Numbered from the stretch's first letter, positions 50,428 to 59,332 are shown. The stretch is 64,000 bases of DNA from Burkholderiales bacterium (GCA_016192425.1 JACPUE010000006.1:1-64000); one strand, 5' to 3'. Notes: a model not told the origin generated them from the letters alone. Numbers and translations: made by a program.

Positions 50428-51474
50428 ATGTCAACTCCCACTCTGCAGAACAAAACCTTCTTGCTCCTGCTGGTCGCCGTGTCGCTGGCGTTCGGTGCCA
50501 TTCTCTGGCCCTACTACGAAGCGGTGTTCTGGGGCGTGGCCTTGGCCATCCTGTTCATGCCCTTGCACCGGCGCATGCTGGCTCGCATGCCCGGCAAGCC
50601 CACCCGTGCGGCACTGGCCACGCTACTGCTGTGCCTGGTGGTGGTCATTCTTCCGCTGGCGCTGATTGGTATCTCGCTGATCCAGGAGGCCACACACATC
50701 TATGAGCGTCTGCGCTCGGGCCAGTTGAACTTTGGCGCCTACCTGGAACAGGTCATTGCCGCGCTGCCCAGCTGGATGGTCAACATGCTCGACAAGATGG
50801 AACTGACCAGCGTGGCTGCGGTGCAGCACAAGCTGTCGGCATTCTCTGTGCAGGCTGGCCAGGTGATTGCCACCCAGGCCCTGAACATCGGCCAGAACAC
50901 CCTGCAGTTCGCCGTGGGGTTTGGCGTAATGATGTACCTGCTGTTCTTCCTGCTGCGCGATGGGCACGCACTGGGCAAACGTATCCATCGCGCGATTCCT
51001 CTGGACGATCAGCACAAGCGCGATCTCAGCACCAAGTTCATCACCGTGATCCGGGCCACGCTCAAGGGCAACCTGATGGTGGCCGCAGTGCAAGGCATGC
51101 TCGGGGGATTCATCTTCTGGGTGCTGGGCATCCAGGCCCCGGTGCTGTGGGGCGTGCTGATGGCGTTTCTTTCACTCTTGCCCGCCGTGGGCGCAGGCCT
51201 GATCTGGGGGCCGGTGGCCATTTACTTCCTGGCCACAGGGGCACTATGGCAGGCTGGGGTGCTGACTGCGTTTGGCGTGGGCGTGATCGGGCTGGTGGAC
51301 AACCTGCTGCGCCCTTTGCTTGTGGGCAAGGACACCAAGATGCCCGACTACGTGGTGTTGATCTCCACATTGGGGGGCATGACGCTGTTCGGTATCAACG
51401 GCTTTGTCATCGGGCCGGTGATCGCGGCACTGTTCATGGCCTGCTGGGACCTGGCAACGCCCAAGGCGCCCTGA
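50428..51474 (+). CDS. AI-2E/PerM family transporter-like membrane protein
   Basis: A 348-residue protein with about eight membrane spans: two N-terminal pairs, an extracytoplasmic or amphipathic middle part (about 75-150), then a conserved C-terminal block 'GNLMVAAVQGMLGGFIFWVLGIQAPVLWGVLMAFLSLLPAVGAGLIWGPVAIYF' and 'GLVDNLLRPLLVGKDTKMPDYVVLISTLGGMTLFGINGFVIGPVIAALF'. These are the signatures of the AI-2E transporter/PerM family. E. coli TqsA exports AI-2, but most members have unknown substrates, and no quorum-sensing gene lies nearby. ATG 50428 starts the conserved region. Confidence 0.88.
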   Translation: MSTPTLQNKTFLLLLVAVSLAFGAILWPYYEAVFWGVALAILFMPLHRRMLARMPGKPTRAALATLLLCLVVVILPLALIGISLIQEATHIYERLRSGQLNFGAYLEQVIAALPSWMVNMLDKMELTSVAAVQHKLSAFSVQAGQVIATQALNIGQNTLQFAVGFGVMMYLLFFLLRDGHALGKRIHRAIPLDDQHKRDLSTKFITVIRATLKGNLMVAAVQGMLGGFIFWVLGIQAPVLWGVLMAFLSLLPAVGAGLIWGPVAIYFLATGALWQAGVLTAFGVGVIGLVDNLLRPLLVGKDTKMPDYVVLISTLGGMTLFGINGFVIGPVIAALFMACWDLATPKAP

Positions 51475-51476
51475 GA

Positions 51477-53435
51477 TCAATGGGCAATGCCCATTTCGCG
51501 CAGTTTCCGATAGAGCGTGCTGCGGCCTATGCCCAGCATGCGCGCGGCTTCTGAATGGTTGCCGGCACAAGACTGCAGCGCGCGCGCAATGCTCTGGCGC
51601 GAGAGCGTGCGCAGGTCGGTGGGCAATTCGGCTTGTGGTGGTGGAGCCTCCATGGTTACGGCGCGCAGATCCAGTGCCAGGTCGTCGGGCAGGTGGTGCC
51701 AGTCAACCATGTTTTCGTGCGCGTCCAGCAAGGCACAGGCCGTGCGCAAGGCGCTGGCCAATTGCCGTACGTTGCCAGGCCAGGGGTATGCGCGCAGACG
51801 CTGGCGCAACTCCGTGGCAATGGTCAAGGGCCTGTGCGGCATGAGTTTCTGCAGTTGGCTGTCGAGCAGGTGATCGAAGTCAGTCCTCTCACGCAGCGCA
51901 GGCAGGCACAGGGTCAGGCCATTGAGACGGTAGTAGAGGTCTTCGCGGAAACGCCCCTCCTGGATCTCGCGCAGCAAGTGGCGATGGGTGGCACAGACCA
52001 GCGCAAAATCGACGGCAACCGGCTTGGCTCCGCCCAGGGGCGTCACTTCGCGGTCTTGCAGCACACGCAGCAGGCGGGCTTGCAAGGACAGGGGCATGTC
52101 ACCGATTTCGTCGAGGAACAGGGTTCCCCCATCGGCCTCACGGATGCGCCCCGGCGCCCCCTCGCGCCGAGCGCCCGTGAAAGCGCCCGACTGGTAGCCA
52201 AACAGTTCCGCTTCTATCAGTGATTCGGGCAACGCCGCGCAGTTGACCGCGACAAAGGCTTTGTGCTGCCGTGGCCCGCTCTGGTGCAGGGCGCGCGCGA
52301 ACACCTCTTTGCCCACACCCGACTCTCCCTGCAACAACAAGGGAATGGGCTTGTCCACCACCTTGCGCGCCCGCGCGATGGCCGAGTGCAGCACGGCATC
52401 ACCCGTATCGATGCGTACCAATGCATCCACCTGCACTGCCACAGTGTCATTGGGCGCCTGCGGTGCACTGAACGGTGCCTGAAGAACCCGGCCGGTCTCA
52501 GCCTTGGCCCACAAGGTGTGGCCCCCCAGGGTATGCACCACCCGTGCCACTGAAGTCGGCCGCTGACACCATTCCAACAACTGTTGCAGCGGTTCCACCA
52601 GAACCTCCCCGATGCGCAAGCTGCCCAGGCCACTCCATTGGAAGCCCAGCAATTGGAGCGCCGTGACACTGGCTCCCACCAGCACCCCGTCTTCGCGCAC
52701 AGCCAGCAGTCCTTCGGTCACCGTGCCCAGCCCCTCAGGCTGCGCGTGCAGGCGCAGGCGCAGGCCACTCCAGTGGCGCGGGTCGTGCCGGGTATCGAAC
52801 AGGCGGTGCTCAATGATCCGCACGGCCGAGCGCACCAGGCCCAGCGTGTGCCGATGGTAGCCACGGTGGTCTCCCGACACATCCAGCACGCCCAGCAGTC
52901 GGCCATCGGGGGCATGGATGGGCGCAGCCGCACAGGTCAGAAAACCATTGCGTTCCAAAAAATGTTCCTGCGCATGCACCACAAGGGCCCGGTCGTCGGT
53001 CAGTGCCGTGCCGATGGCGTTGGTGCCCCGGTACTGCTCGCTCCAGGTGGCTCCAGGGCGCAGCGCCACCCGCTCGGCGCGGCCCATGAACCGGGGGTCG
53101 CCCAAGGCGTGCAAGAGCATTCCATCGGTTCCAGCCAGCACTACCATGCTGTCCGTTTCACAGGTCTGTTCGAGCAAGAACTCCATCACGGGCCGGGCAT
53201 AGGCGACCAGCTCGCGCTGTTGCTCCAGGGCCCTGGCCAGTTGGGCTCCTGAGGCATGCGGTGCGCCTGGGGTACGCCCACAGGGCTGGAGCCCCGCATC
53301 CCAGCTGCGCTGCCAGGAACGCTGAAGCTCTGCGGGAATCAAGTCCGGCGGCAAGGCTCCCGCATTCATCAGGTGCGAGCGCGCCCTGCGCAACGCGGCT
53401 GGAACCGTGCGTTCTGAATAAACCGAGGAAGGCAT
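51477..53435 (-). CDS. acoR: Sigma-54-dependent activator, AcoR-like
   Basis: A 652-residue enhancer-binding protein. The N-terminal half has a GAF-type sensor ('LEQTCETDSMVVLAGTDGMLLHALGDPRF', 'TNAIGTALTDDRALVVHAQEHFLERNGFLTCAAAPIHAPDG'). The AAA+ domain has Walker A 'LLLQGESGVGKEVFARALH', the sigma-54 contact motif GAFTGA and Walker B 'GGTLFLDEIGDMPLSLQ'. A Fis-type helix-turn-helix ends the protein ('CAGNHSEAARMLGIGRSTLYRKLREMG'). AGGAGA eight bases before ATG 53435 fixes the start. Divergent from the aldehyde dehydrogenase, whose promoter is of the -24/-12 type, so that gene is the probable target; acetaldehyde, ethanol or acetoin is the expected signal. Confidence 0.92.
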   Translation of the reverse strand: MPSSVYSERTVPAALRRARSHLMNAGALPPDLIPAELQRSWQRSWDAGLQPCGRTPGAPHASGAQLARALEQQRELVAYARPVMEFLLEQTCETDSMVVLAGTDGMLLHALGDPRFMGRAERVALRPGATWSEQYRGTNAIGTALTDDRALVVHAQEHFLERNGFLTCAAAPIHAPDGRLLGVLDVSGDHRGYHRHTLGLVRSAVRIIEHRLFDTRHDPRHWSGLRLRLHAQPEGLGTVTEGLLAVREDGVLVGASVTALQLLGFQWSGLGSLRIGEVLVEPLQQLLEWCQRPTSVARVVHTLGGHTLWAKAETGRVLQAPFSAPQAPNDTVAVQVDALVRIDTGDAVLHSAIARARKVVDKPIPLLLQGESGVGKEVFARALHQSGPRQHKAFVAVNCAALPESLIEAELFGYQSGAFTGARREGAPGRIREADGGTLFLDEIGDMPLSLQARLLRVLQDREVTPLGGAKPVAVDFALVCATHRHLLREIQEGRFREDLYYRLNGLTLCLPALRERTDFDHLLDSQLQKLMPHRPLTIATELRQRLRAYPWPGNVRQLASALRTACALLDAHENMVDWHHLPDDLALDLRAVTMEAPPPQAELPTDLRTLSRQSIARALQSCAGNHSEAARMLGIGRSTLYRKLREMGIAH

Positions 53436-53575
53436 GGCCGTTTGTCTCCTGTGTTCCAAGCTCGGGGCGGGTACGCCGCCTCCGGCATCGCCTCCGTGGC
53501 ATGGAGGCAATGGGCCCATTGTGCGCCAGTCTGCACTTCCACTTCAGCGCGGGAACCCGGTGCACTGTGCCGTAT

Positions 53576-53665
53576 TGGAACAGCGGACGCAACAAGCTGA
53601 CACACCGGTACAGCTCCGTGGAACACCTTGGCCCATCCTGCGCATGGATTGAAGGGCCAGGAACA
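53576..53665 (+). promoter_or_regulatory. Three phased GGAACA repeats, candidate activator sites
   Basis: GGAACA occurs at 53576, 53619 and 53660, spaced 43 and 41 bp (about four helical turns), just upstream of the sigma-54 promoter; an inverted TGTTCC is at 53452. Regular spacing on one face of the helix fits enhancer sites for the divergent AcoR-like activator. The 331-bp gap 53436-53766 contains no gene. Confidence 0.45.
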
Positions 53666-53677
53666 GCTGACCCAGGG

Positions 53678-53694
53678 TGGCACGCATCCTGCAA
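53678..53694 (+). promoter_or_regulatory. Sigma-54 (-24/-12) promoter of the aldehyde dehydrogenase gene
   Basis: TGGCACGCATCCTGCAA matches the sigma-54 consensus, with invariant GG and GC separated by exactly 10 bp. Transcription would start near 53705, about 60 bases before ATG 53767. The neighbouring activator carries GAFTGA, which supports the call. Confidence 0.85.
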
Positions 53695-53766
53695 TAGAGG
53701 GATAACACGTCGCTCAACCACTGCGGCGGGTTGATTTTGTTCATCCATTCCACAAGGAGACTTCAG

Positions 53767-55287
53767 ATGCTGTACGCCCCCCCCGGCTCCCCCGACGCCA
53801 AGGTCCAATACAAGGCCCGCTACGACAACTTCATCGGTGGCAAGTTCGTCCCTCCCGTCAAGGGCGCGTACTTCGACGTGCTCACGCCCATCACCGGCAA
53901 GGCCTACACCCAGGCCGCACGTTCCACGGCTGAAGACATCGAGCTGGCCCTGGACGCCGCCCATGCGGCTGCACCGCAATGGGGGCGCACCCCGGCCGCG
54001 GATCGCGCCAACCTGCTGCTCAAGATTGCCGATCGCATCGAGCAAAACCTTGAAAAGCTGGCCTACGCCGAAACCGTGGACAACGGCAAGGCGATCCGCG
54101 AAACGCTGAACGCCGACATTCCCCTCACCGTGGATCACTTCCGCTACTTCGCTGGCTGCCTGCGCTCGCAGGAAGGCAGCCTGAGCGAGATCGACGCCGA
54201 CACGGTGGCCTACCACTTCCATGAGCCCCTGGGTGTGGTCGGGCAGATCATTCCCTGGAACTTCCCCATCCTGATGGCAGCCTGGAAGCTGGCTCCCGCA
54301 CTGGCTGCAGGCAACTGCGTGATCCTCAAGCCGGCTGAATCCACGCCCATCTCGATCCTGGTGCTCATCGAGCTGATCGCCGATCTGCTGCCCGCAGGCG
54401 TGCTCAACGTTGTCAATGGCTATGGCCGCGAGGCTGGCATGCCGCTGGCATCGAGCCGCCGCATCGCCAAGATCGCGTTCACCGGCTCCACCGCCACCGG
54501 CAAGGTGATTGCCCAGGCAGCTGCCAACAACCTGATTCCGGCTACGCTGGAACTGGGTGGCAAGTCGCCCAACATCTTCTTTGCCGATGTGGCCGACGCC
54601 GATGACGACTTCTTCGACAAAGCCATCGAAGGCCTGGTGCTGTTTGCCTTCAACCAGGGCGAAGTCTGCACCTGCCCCTCGCGCGCCCTCATCCAGGAAT
54701 CGATCTACGACAAGTTCATGGACCGTGCCCTGGCACGCGTGCGCGCCATCAAGCAAGGCAGCCCTCTGGACACCGACAGCATGATGGGCGCACAGGCTTC
54801 CATCGAGCAGATGAAGAAGATCGAGAGCTATCTGAGCCTGGGCAAGGAAGAAGGCGCACAGGTGCTTACGGGCGGCGACCGCGCACAGTTGCCTGGCGAC
54901 CTGGCAGGTGGCTACTACATTCAGCCCACCCTGTTCAAGGGCCACAACAAGATGCGCATCTTCCAGGAAGAGATCTTCGGCCCCGTGCTGGCAGTGACCA
55001 CCTTCAAGGACGAAGCCGAAGCCCTGGCCATCGCCAACGACACCCTGTACGGGCTGGGCGCAGGCGTGTGGTCGCGTGACGGCAGCCGCGCCTACCGCAT
55101 GGGCCGTGGCATCCAGGCTGGCCGCGTATGGACCAACTGCTACCACGCCTACCCCGCGCACGCTGCCTTCGGTGGCTACAAGGAGTCGGGCATTGGCCGC
55201 GAGACGCACAAGGTCATGCTGGACCACTACCAACAGACCAAGAACCTGCTGGTGAGCTACAGCCCCAAGGCTCTGGGCTTCTTCTGA
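53767..55287 (+). CDS. aldB: NAD-dependent aldehyde dehydrogenase (AcoD/AldB/ExaC type)
   Basis: Oxidises acetaldehyde and similar aldehydes to the acid. The 506-residue product starts '[45 protein letters not shown]', typical of the acetaldehyde dehydrogenase II subgroup. It has the NAD motif '[25 protein letters not shown]', '[11 protein letters not shown]', the general-base Glu in 'LELGGKSPN' and the nucleophile Cys in '[11 protein letters not shown]', with a doubled cysteine (C-T-C) characteristic of this subgroup. AAGGAG precedes ATG 53767. Controlled by a sigma-54 promoter and probably by the divergent AcoR-like protein. Confidence 0.95.
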   Translation: MLYAPPGSPDAKVQYKARYDNFIGGKFVPPVKGAYFDVLTPITGKAYTQAARSTAEDIELALDAAHAAAPQWGRTPAADRANLLLKIADRIEQNLEKLAYAETVDNGKAIRETLNADIPLTVDHFRYFAGCLRSQEGSLSEIDADTVAYHFHEPLGVVGQIIPWNFPILMAAWKLAPALAAGNCVILKPAESTPISILVLIELIADLLPAGVLNVVNGYGREAGMPLASSRRIAKIAFTGSTATGKVIAQAAANNLIPATLELGGKSPNIFFADVADADDDFFDKAIEGLVLFAFNQGEVCTCPSRALIQESIYDKFMDRALARVRAIKQGSPLDTDSMMGAQASIEQMKKIESYLSLGKEEGAQVLTGGDRAQLPGDLAGGYYIQPTLFKGHNKMRIFQEEIFGPVLAVTTFKDEAEALAIANDTLYGLGAGVWSRDGSRAYRMGRGIQAGRVWTNCYHAYPAHAAFGGYKESGIGRETHKVMLDHYQQTKNLLVSYSPKALGFF

Positions 55288-55312
55288 GGGCTTTTGAAAA
55301 GCCTGTTCTCAT

Positions 55313-55341
55313 GGGGCGATCTGCGGATCGCCCCTTTTTTT
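55313..55341 (+). terminator. Strong intrinsic terminator between aldB and the DUF779 gene
   Basis: GGGGCGATC (55313-55321), loop TGCG, GATCGCCCC (55326-55334), then seven T. The next gene's ribosome-binding site (GAAGGAG) begins right after the T-run, so the hairpin should set a lower level for that gene unless it has its own promoter. Confidence 0.88.
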
Positions 55342-55356
55342 CGAAGGAGCGCCAAG

Positions 55357-55725
55357 ATGGTCGAACGCGTCGTAGCCACCCCGCAAGCCCTGGCCGTGAT
55401 CGAACGGCTCAAGGCACAGCATGGGGTTCCGCTCATGTTTTACCAATCGCACGGTTGCTGCGACGGCAGCAGCCCCATGTGCTACCTGGAAGGCGAACTC
55501 TCACCCAGCCGCTATGACCTGCTCATCGGGACCATCGGTGGCTGCCCTTTTTATGTGAGCGAAAGCCAGTGGGAACACCTGAAGCAGCGCCAGCTGGTCA
55601 TCGATGTCATACAGGGAAGCGGCGCGAGCTTTTCCCTCGAAGGCCCTGAAGGGGTCAGCTTTGTCACCGGCTCCCGCGCCTACAGCCCGCAGGAGTGGCA
55701 AGAACTGCAGGCTCAATCGTCCTGA
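55357..55725 (+). CDS. DUF779 family protein accompanying the aldehyde dehydrogenase
   Basis: A 122-residue protein with the family core '[31 protein letters not shown]' (three cysteines, two adjacent) and '[41 protein letters not shown]'. DUF779 genes are recurrently found directly after AldB/AcoD-type aldehyde dehydrogenases, but the function is not established; the Cys cluster suggests metal binding or redox. GAAGGAG before ATG 55357 sets the start; an upstream in-frame ATG lies before the terminator hairpin and is unlikely. The 3' end overlaps def by 13 bases. Confidence 0.9.
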   Translation: MVERVVATPQALAVIERLKAQHGVPLMFYQSHGCCDGSSPMCYLEGELSPSRYDLLIGTIGGCPFYVSESQWEHLKQRQLVIDVIQGSGASFSLEGPEGVSFVTGSRAYSPQEWQELQAQSS

Positions 55726-56252
55726 TCCTGTGCCATGCCCGGAAACAGCACATCCGTGAAACCGAACTGCGTGAAGTCCTGCATGCGCATGGGGTACAGA
55801 ATGCCGGCCAGGTGGTCACATTCGTGCTGCACCACCCGCGCATGAAAACCCTCGGCCTCGCGGGCAATAATGCGGCCTTGCAGATCGAAACCGGTATAGC
55901 GGATGCGCAGCCAGCGCGGCACCTTTCCGCGCAAGCCGGGCACGGACAGGCATCCCTCCCAGTCCAGAGCCGTTTCGGCCCCCAGGGGCGTGACCACCGG
56001 ATTGATCAACACAGTGAGAGGCACCAGGGGCCGATCGGGATAGCGTGGGTTGGGGCTGTCTGACCCAAACACCACCACCTGCAGATCCACCCCAATTTGC
56101 GGTGCAGCCAATCCGGCCCCACTGGCATGGCGCATGGTGTCCTGCATGTCCTGCACCAATTGGCGCAGCTCCGGGGTATCGAAATCCTGCACCGGACGCG
56201 CCACGCACAACAGCCGCGCCTCGCCCATTTTGAGAATGGAATGAATGGTCAT
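55713..56252 (-). CDS. def: Peptide deformylase
   Basis: Removes the formyl group from nascent chains. The 179-residue product has all three metal motifs: '[10 protein letters not shown]', '[11 protein letters not shown]' and '[13 protein letters not shown]'. The N-terminus '[21 protein letters not shown]' is the type seen in secondary deformylases (the primary gene usually sits with fmt), and no fmt is nearby, so this may be one of two copies. Convergent with the DUF779 gene, with overlapping ends. Confidence 0.94.
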   Translation of the reverse strand: MTIHSILKMGEARLLCVARPVQDFDTPELRQLVQDMQDTMRHASGAGLAAPQIGVDLQVVVFGSDSPNPRYPDRPLVPLTVLINPVVTPLGAETALDWEGCLSVPGLRGKVPRWLRIRYTGFDLQGRIIAREAEGFHARVVQHECDHLAGILYPMRMQDFTQFGFTDVLFPGMAQDQDD

Positions 56253-56405
56253 GTGTCTTGCTCATGGGCCGCTGCTTTGCAGGGCTTGTGATCCTGTGTC
56301 GGACAAGTTCCAGGGAGCATAACCGCCCTGGCGACGGGTGAATGGGAGCGTACTCACCACCACTGCGGGCACAATGGTTACCAGCGATTACGCCATTCCA
56401 GCCCC

Positions 56406-56846
56406 ATGGACTCCCTTCCAGGCCCACCCCACGCCTCTCGGCACCAAGTCACACCGCCGCCAGCGCACCCACCATTGCCCAAGCTGATGCGCTGGGCATT
56501 GCTGGCCTTTGCCATCCTGTGCCTGGGCCTGGGGGTGATCGGTGTATTCGTACCCGGCCTGCCTACGACCGTGTTCATTCTGATGGCCGCATGGGCAGCC
56601 GCACGCAGTTCACCCCGATTGCATGAATGGCTCTGGTACCACCCCTTGTTCGGCGTCATGCTGCGCGATTGGGCCAATGGAGGCTGCGTAGGACGCCGAT
56701 CCAAATGGAATGCCACGGTTCTGATGTCTGTTTGCGCAGCCATCCTTTTCTGGACCAGCAGCAAGCTCTGGGTTGCCATCATGGCCACCAGCTTCATGGC
56801 CTGCGTGCTGGTGTGGCTCTGGCTGCGCCCCGAACCCGGGGGCTGA
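56406..56846 (+). CDS. ybaN: DUF454/YbaN family small inner-membrane protein
   Basis: A 146-residue protein with 'LLAFAILCLGLGVIGVFVPGLPTTVFILMAAWAAARSSPRLHEWLWYHPLFGVMLRDW', the diagnostic DUF454 block. It has two more hydrophobic segments in the C-terminal third. A 26-residue Pro/His-rich N-terminal extension precedes the conserved part; a start at the MRWALLAF methionine is possible. The family's role is unknown. Lies upstream of the tRNA-Asn pair. Confidence 0.85.
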   Translation: MDSLPGPPHASRHQVTPPPAHPPLPKLMRWALLAFAILCLGLGVIGVFVPGLPTTVFILMAAWAAARSSPRLHEWLWYHPLFGVMLRDWANGGCVGRRSKWNATVLMSVCAAILFWTSSKLWVAIMATSFMACVLVWLWLRPEPGG

Positions 56847-56891
56847 AGCCACTTTCGGCCACCCAAACGGCTTTGGGCTGTTTTTTGTGTA

Positions 56892-56897
56892 TATAAT
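56892..56897 (+). promoter_or_regulatory. -10 element of the tRNA-Asn promoter
   Basis: TATAAT, a perfect -10, lies 11 bases before the first tRNA-Asn. The -35 is not clear (GGCTTT or nearby TTTGGG at suboptimal spacing). Confidence 0.55.
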
Positions 56898-56908
56898 GTG
56901 AGGCTTGT

Positions 56909-56984
56909 TCCTCGATAGCTCAGTCGGTAGAGCGCCGGACTGTTAATCCGTAGGTCCCTGGTTCGAGCCCAGGTCGAGGAGCCA
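56909..56984 (+). tRNA. tRNA-Asn (GTT), first copy
   Basis: A 76-nt cloverleaf with acceptor stem TCCTCGA/TCGAGGA, anticodon loop CTGTTAATC (anticodon GTT), T-loop GTTCGAGCC and encoded CCA. It precedes an almost identical second copy by 17 bases. Confidence 0.95.
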
Positions 56985-57001
56985 AAAATTCATGCCGATT
57001 T

Positions 57002-57077
57002 TCCCCGATAGCTCAGTCGGTAGAGCGCCGGACTGTTAATCCGTAGGTCCCTGGTTCGAGCCCAGGTCGGGGAGCCA
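57002..57077 (+). tRNA. tRNA-Asn (GTT), second copy, prophage attachment gene
   Basis: Differs from the first copy at two bases only, which form a compensatory pair in the acceptor stem (TCCCCGA/TCGGGGA), so both copies look functional. The 3' half (57036-57077) is also the antisense of the last 13 codons and stop of the adjacent serine recombinase, marking the probable attL of the element to the right. Confidence 0.95.
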
Positions 57078-58604
57078 ATTACTGGCACTGCGAATCTTCG
57101 CACTGCCGGGCACCGTCACAAGACATTCGGGGTGGTAGTCCACCACCACCTCATCATCCTTGATGGTGATTTCTTTGACGAAGGCCCCCAAGAACTCGCG
57201 CAGCTTCTTGGGGTCTTGGCAGTCCATCACAAGCCCGCGCAACACCTCGGCAGCGTCCTCGGGGTCGATGTAGGGCATTTCTGCCAGATTCATGGGTTCC
57301 TCTTCCAGCGCCTGTAGCGAGGACTCCAGGGCCTTGATGCGTGCGTTCCAGTCCCGCAGGCGGTGCGTGAGGTCTGCGAGGTTGGGGGCGTCTTGGCCGT
57401 GGAGCTCCAGCAGCGCATAGAGGTTGGAGCGGGCTTTTTCGGCTGCACGAAGCTCGCCCACCAGCGCCGTGCGTCGGCCGGTGCGTTCTTTGGCCCAGTC
57501 TCCGCGCCGGGTCTGTGCTTCGGCAATGATGTCGGCCATGCGGTCTGGGGTGAGCACCTGATCCAGCAGCTCGGACAGCATCCAGTCGTCGAACAGGTCG
57601 GCGCGCACGCGCTTGAAGCCGCAGCGCTCTTTTCCGCTGAGCACGCCCCTGCATCCGTAGTAGTAGTAAACCCGGCTTCGCCCTGTACCGCTGCAAGTTT
57701 GCAACATGGAGCCACAGCAGCCGCAACGCAGCATGCCGGTGAAGGCGAGATTGCTTCGCGGCTGGCCGCCTACGTTCTCGGGGTGACGGTCGATCATGGT
57801 TTGCTGCACTTTCTCAAAATCGTCTGGGCTCACAAGTGCGGGGTGGCTGAGCACTTTTACCCAGTCTTCCACGGGGTTGACGGTGCGCTTGTTGGTGCGG
57901 TTGAAGACCGTCCAGCCCGCATACACCTGGTTGCGCAAGATGTAGTTCACCGCGTTCTTGGTGAATGGTTTGCCGCGCAGTGTCAGGCCCTGGCCGTTCA
58001 GGCTCAAGGCGATCAGCTTGCAGCCCGCCCCGCGCAACGACATGGAAAAGACCTGCTGCACTGCAGCCGACTCTGTAGGGTGCACCGCCAGGCGCTTGCG
58101 CTTGCCTTCCGCAACGGTCAGATACCCAAACGGCACCCGCCCACCCAGAAAGTAGCCCTCTCGGGCGGCCTTGAGCATGGAGCGCCTGGTGTCGCTGGCG
58201 ACCTGGCGCGAGTAGCGCTCATCGATGACGGCGCCGATGGCGTCCACAAACCAGCCGTCGTCGGTGCGCAGATCCACTTCGCTGCACGAATAGACCAGGC
58301 GGGTGCCGTAGCGCTCCAGCATGTGCTTGTAGTGCCCGGCGTCGAGGTGGTTGCGGGCGAAGCGGCTGGATGACCAGCAGATGAAGTAGTCCACGTCCAT
58401 CACGGCGCAGTAGTTCAGCGCCTCTTGGAACGATGGACGCCGGTCGGTGGTGCCCGAAAAACCACCGTCCACAAAGACCTTGGCCACCACGGCGCCCAGG
58501 GCCTCGGCCTTGGTGCGGCAGTGCTCGATCTGGCTTTCCACGGGCAGGCCATCGTCGGCCTGGCGCTTGGTGCTGACGCGGGCGTAAATGATGGCGCGCT
58601 TCAT
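57036..58604 (-). CDS. Large serine recombinase (prophage integrase)
   Basis: A 522-residue serine recombinase. The resolvase domain has the nucleophile in 'IIYARVSTKRQ' (Ser11), 'FVDGGFSGTTDRRPSFQEAL' and 'YFICWSSSRFARN'. The Recombinase domain follows (about 160-270, 'TKNAVNYILRNQVYAGWTVFNRTNKR'), then a zinc ribbon with CGCC and a second Cys pair ('LRCGCCGSMLQTC', 'GCRGVLSGKERC'), and a helical coiled-coil tail. The final residues 'NWLPDLGSNQGPTD' and the TAA stop are read from the tRNA-Asn sequence in antisense, so the gene end depends on the integration junction. The start at ATG 58604 overlaps the stop of the upstream small gene in an ATGA. Confidence 0.93.
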   Translation of the reverse strand: MKRAIIYARVSTKRQADDGLPVESQIEHCRTKAEALGAVVAKVFVDGGFSGTTDRRPSFQEALNYCAVMDVDYFICWSSSRFARNHLDAGHYKHMLERYGTRLVYSCSEVDLRTDDGWFVDAIGAVIDERYSRQVASDTRRSMLKAAREGYFLGGRVPFGYLTVAEGKRKRLAVHPTESAAVQQVFSMSLRGAGCKLIALSLNGQGLTLRGKPFTKNAVNYILRNQVYAGWTVFNRTNKRTVNPVEDWVKVLSHPALVSPDDFEKVQQTMIDRHPENVGGQPRSNLAFTGMLRCGCCGSMLQTCSGTGRSRVYYYYGCRGVLSGKERCGFKRVRADLFDDWMLSELLDQVLTPDRMADIIAEAQTRRGDWAKERTGRRTALVGELRAAEKARSNLYALLELHGQDAPNLADLTHRLRDWNARIKALESSLQALEEEPMNLAEMPYIDPEDAAEVLRGLVMDCQDPKKLREFLGAFVKEITIKDDEVVVDYHPECLVTVPGSAKIRSASNWLPDLGSNQGPTD

Positions 58605-59086
58605 GGCTTGACTCTACGTGGTTTGACGATGCGGCGAATGTGAGAAACGCTCAGGTTCTCACCAACCTCGACGGATACCCGCTCTCGAATCTGGCGCCCG
58701 GTAAGGCCCATGTCGGCAAGCGCCTCGATGAAGCGATTGCGCTGGTAGCGCTGGAAGCTGGAATACCGGCGCAACTGCACCTCGATCATGGATTCGGCCT
58801 CGCTGCGCATCTCCACGGCGGCGTCCAGGCGGCGCCACATTTGCATGAAAGGCTCATACCCCAGCTCGTGCGCGATTTCCAGCCACACCCTTGGCAGGCC
58901 CATGTCGGCCAACTCGCGCAAACGGGCATCGGCCCAAAGTTGGGACGGGGTGCATTCATCCAGGTACCCACCCCCCCCGGGCGGGGCCGTGACCGTGCTA
59001 TGCCGGGCCCCCACCCCCTGGCCGTGCACCAGGTCAACCCAGTCAAGCTGCGCGCCTGCAGGTGTCGCACTGCGCTTTTCATCCAT
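58601..59086 (-). CDS. Small phage protein with C-terminal helix-turn-helix-like region, coupled to the serine recombinase
   Basis: A 161-residue protein that I cannot place in a named family. The middle is helical and basic ('LADMGLPRVWLEIAHELGYEPFMQMWRRLDAAV'), followed by 'RRYSSFQRYQRNRFIEALADMGLTGRQIRERVSVEVGENLSVSHIRRIVKPRR', which looks like a helix-turn-helix ('TGRQIRERVSVEVGENLSVSHIRRIV'). The first 45 residues are low-complexity with a Gly run. Its stop overlaps the recombinase start (ATGA), so the two are made together; a regulatory or excision-factor role is a guess from that coupling. The 246-bp gap 59087-59332 upstream shows no gene. Confidence 0.7.
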   Translation of the reverse strand: MDEKRSATPAGAQLDWVDLVHGQGVGARHSTVTAPPGGGGYLDECTPSQLWADARLRELADMGLPRVWLEIAHELGYEPFMQMWRRLDAAVEMRSEAESMIEVQLRRYSSFQRYQRNRFIEALADMGLTGRQIRERVSVEVGENLSVSHIRRIVKPRRVKP

Positions 59087-59332
59087 GATGCGCCCCCCGT
59101 GCCAGAGGGAAGCGCATGCCGCTGGCTGCGCCTTTTGACAGAGTGCGCAGCAGCACCCCCGTGTGAGTTAGCCCGTTCTTGTTACAGTTTGCGGGATCGC
59201 ACGAGACCCCCTGTGCATGCCGGGGCTTTCGCTGTCGAAGGTGGACAGTATGGTGTTTGTGTGTACGCGCGCTACGGATGGGCATATGGGTTCAGGCCTT
59301 GATACCGTGGAGGAATGAGGGGGTGCGGACGA

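Noticed and set aside
56909-57077. Tandem tRNA-Asn considered as an assembly duplication
   Set aside because: The copies differ by a compensatory acceptor-stem pair and by flanking sequence, so they are genuine separate genes.
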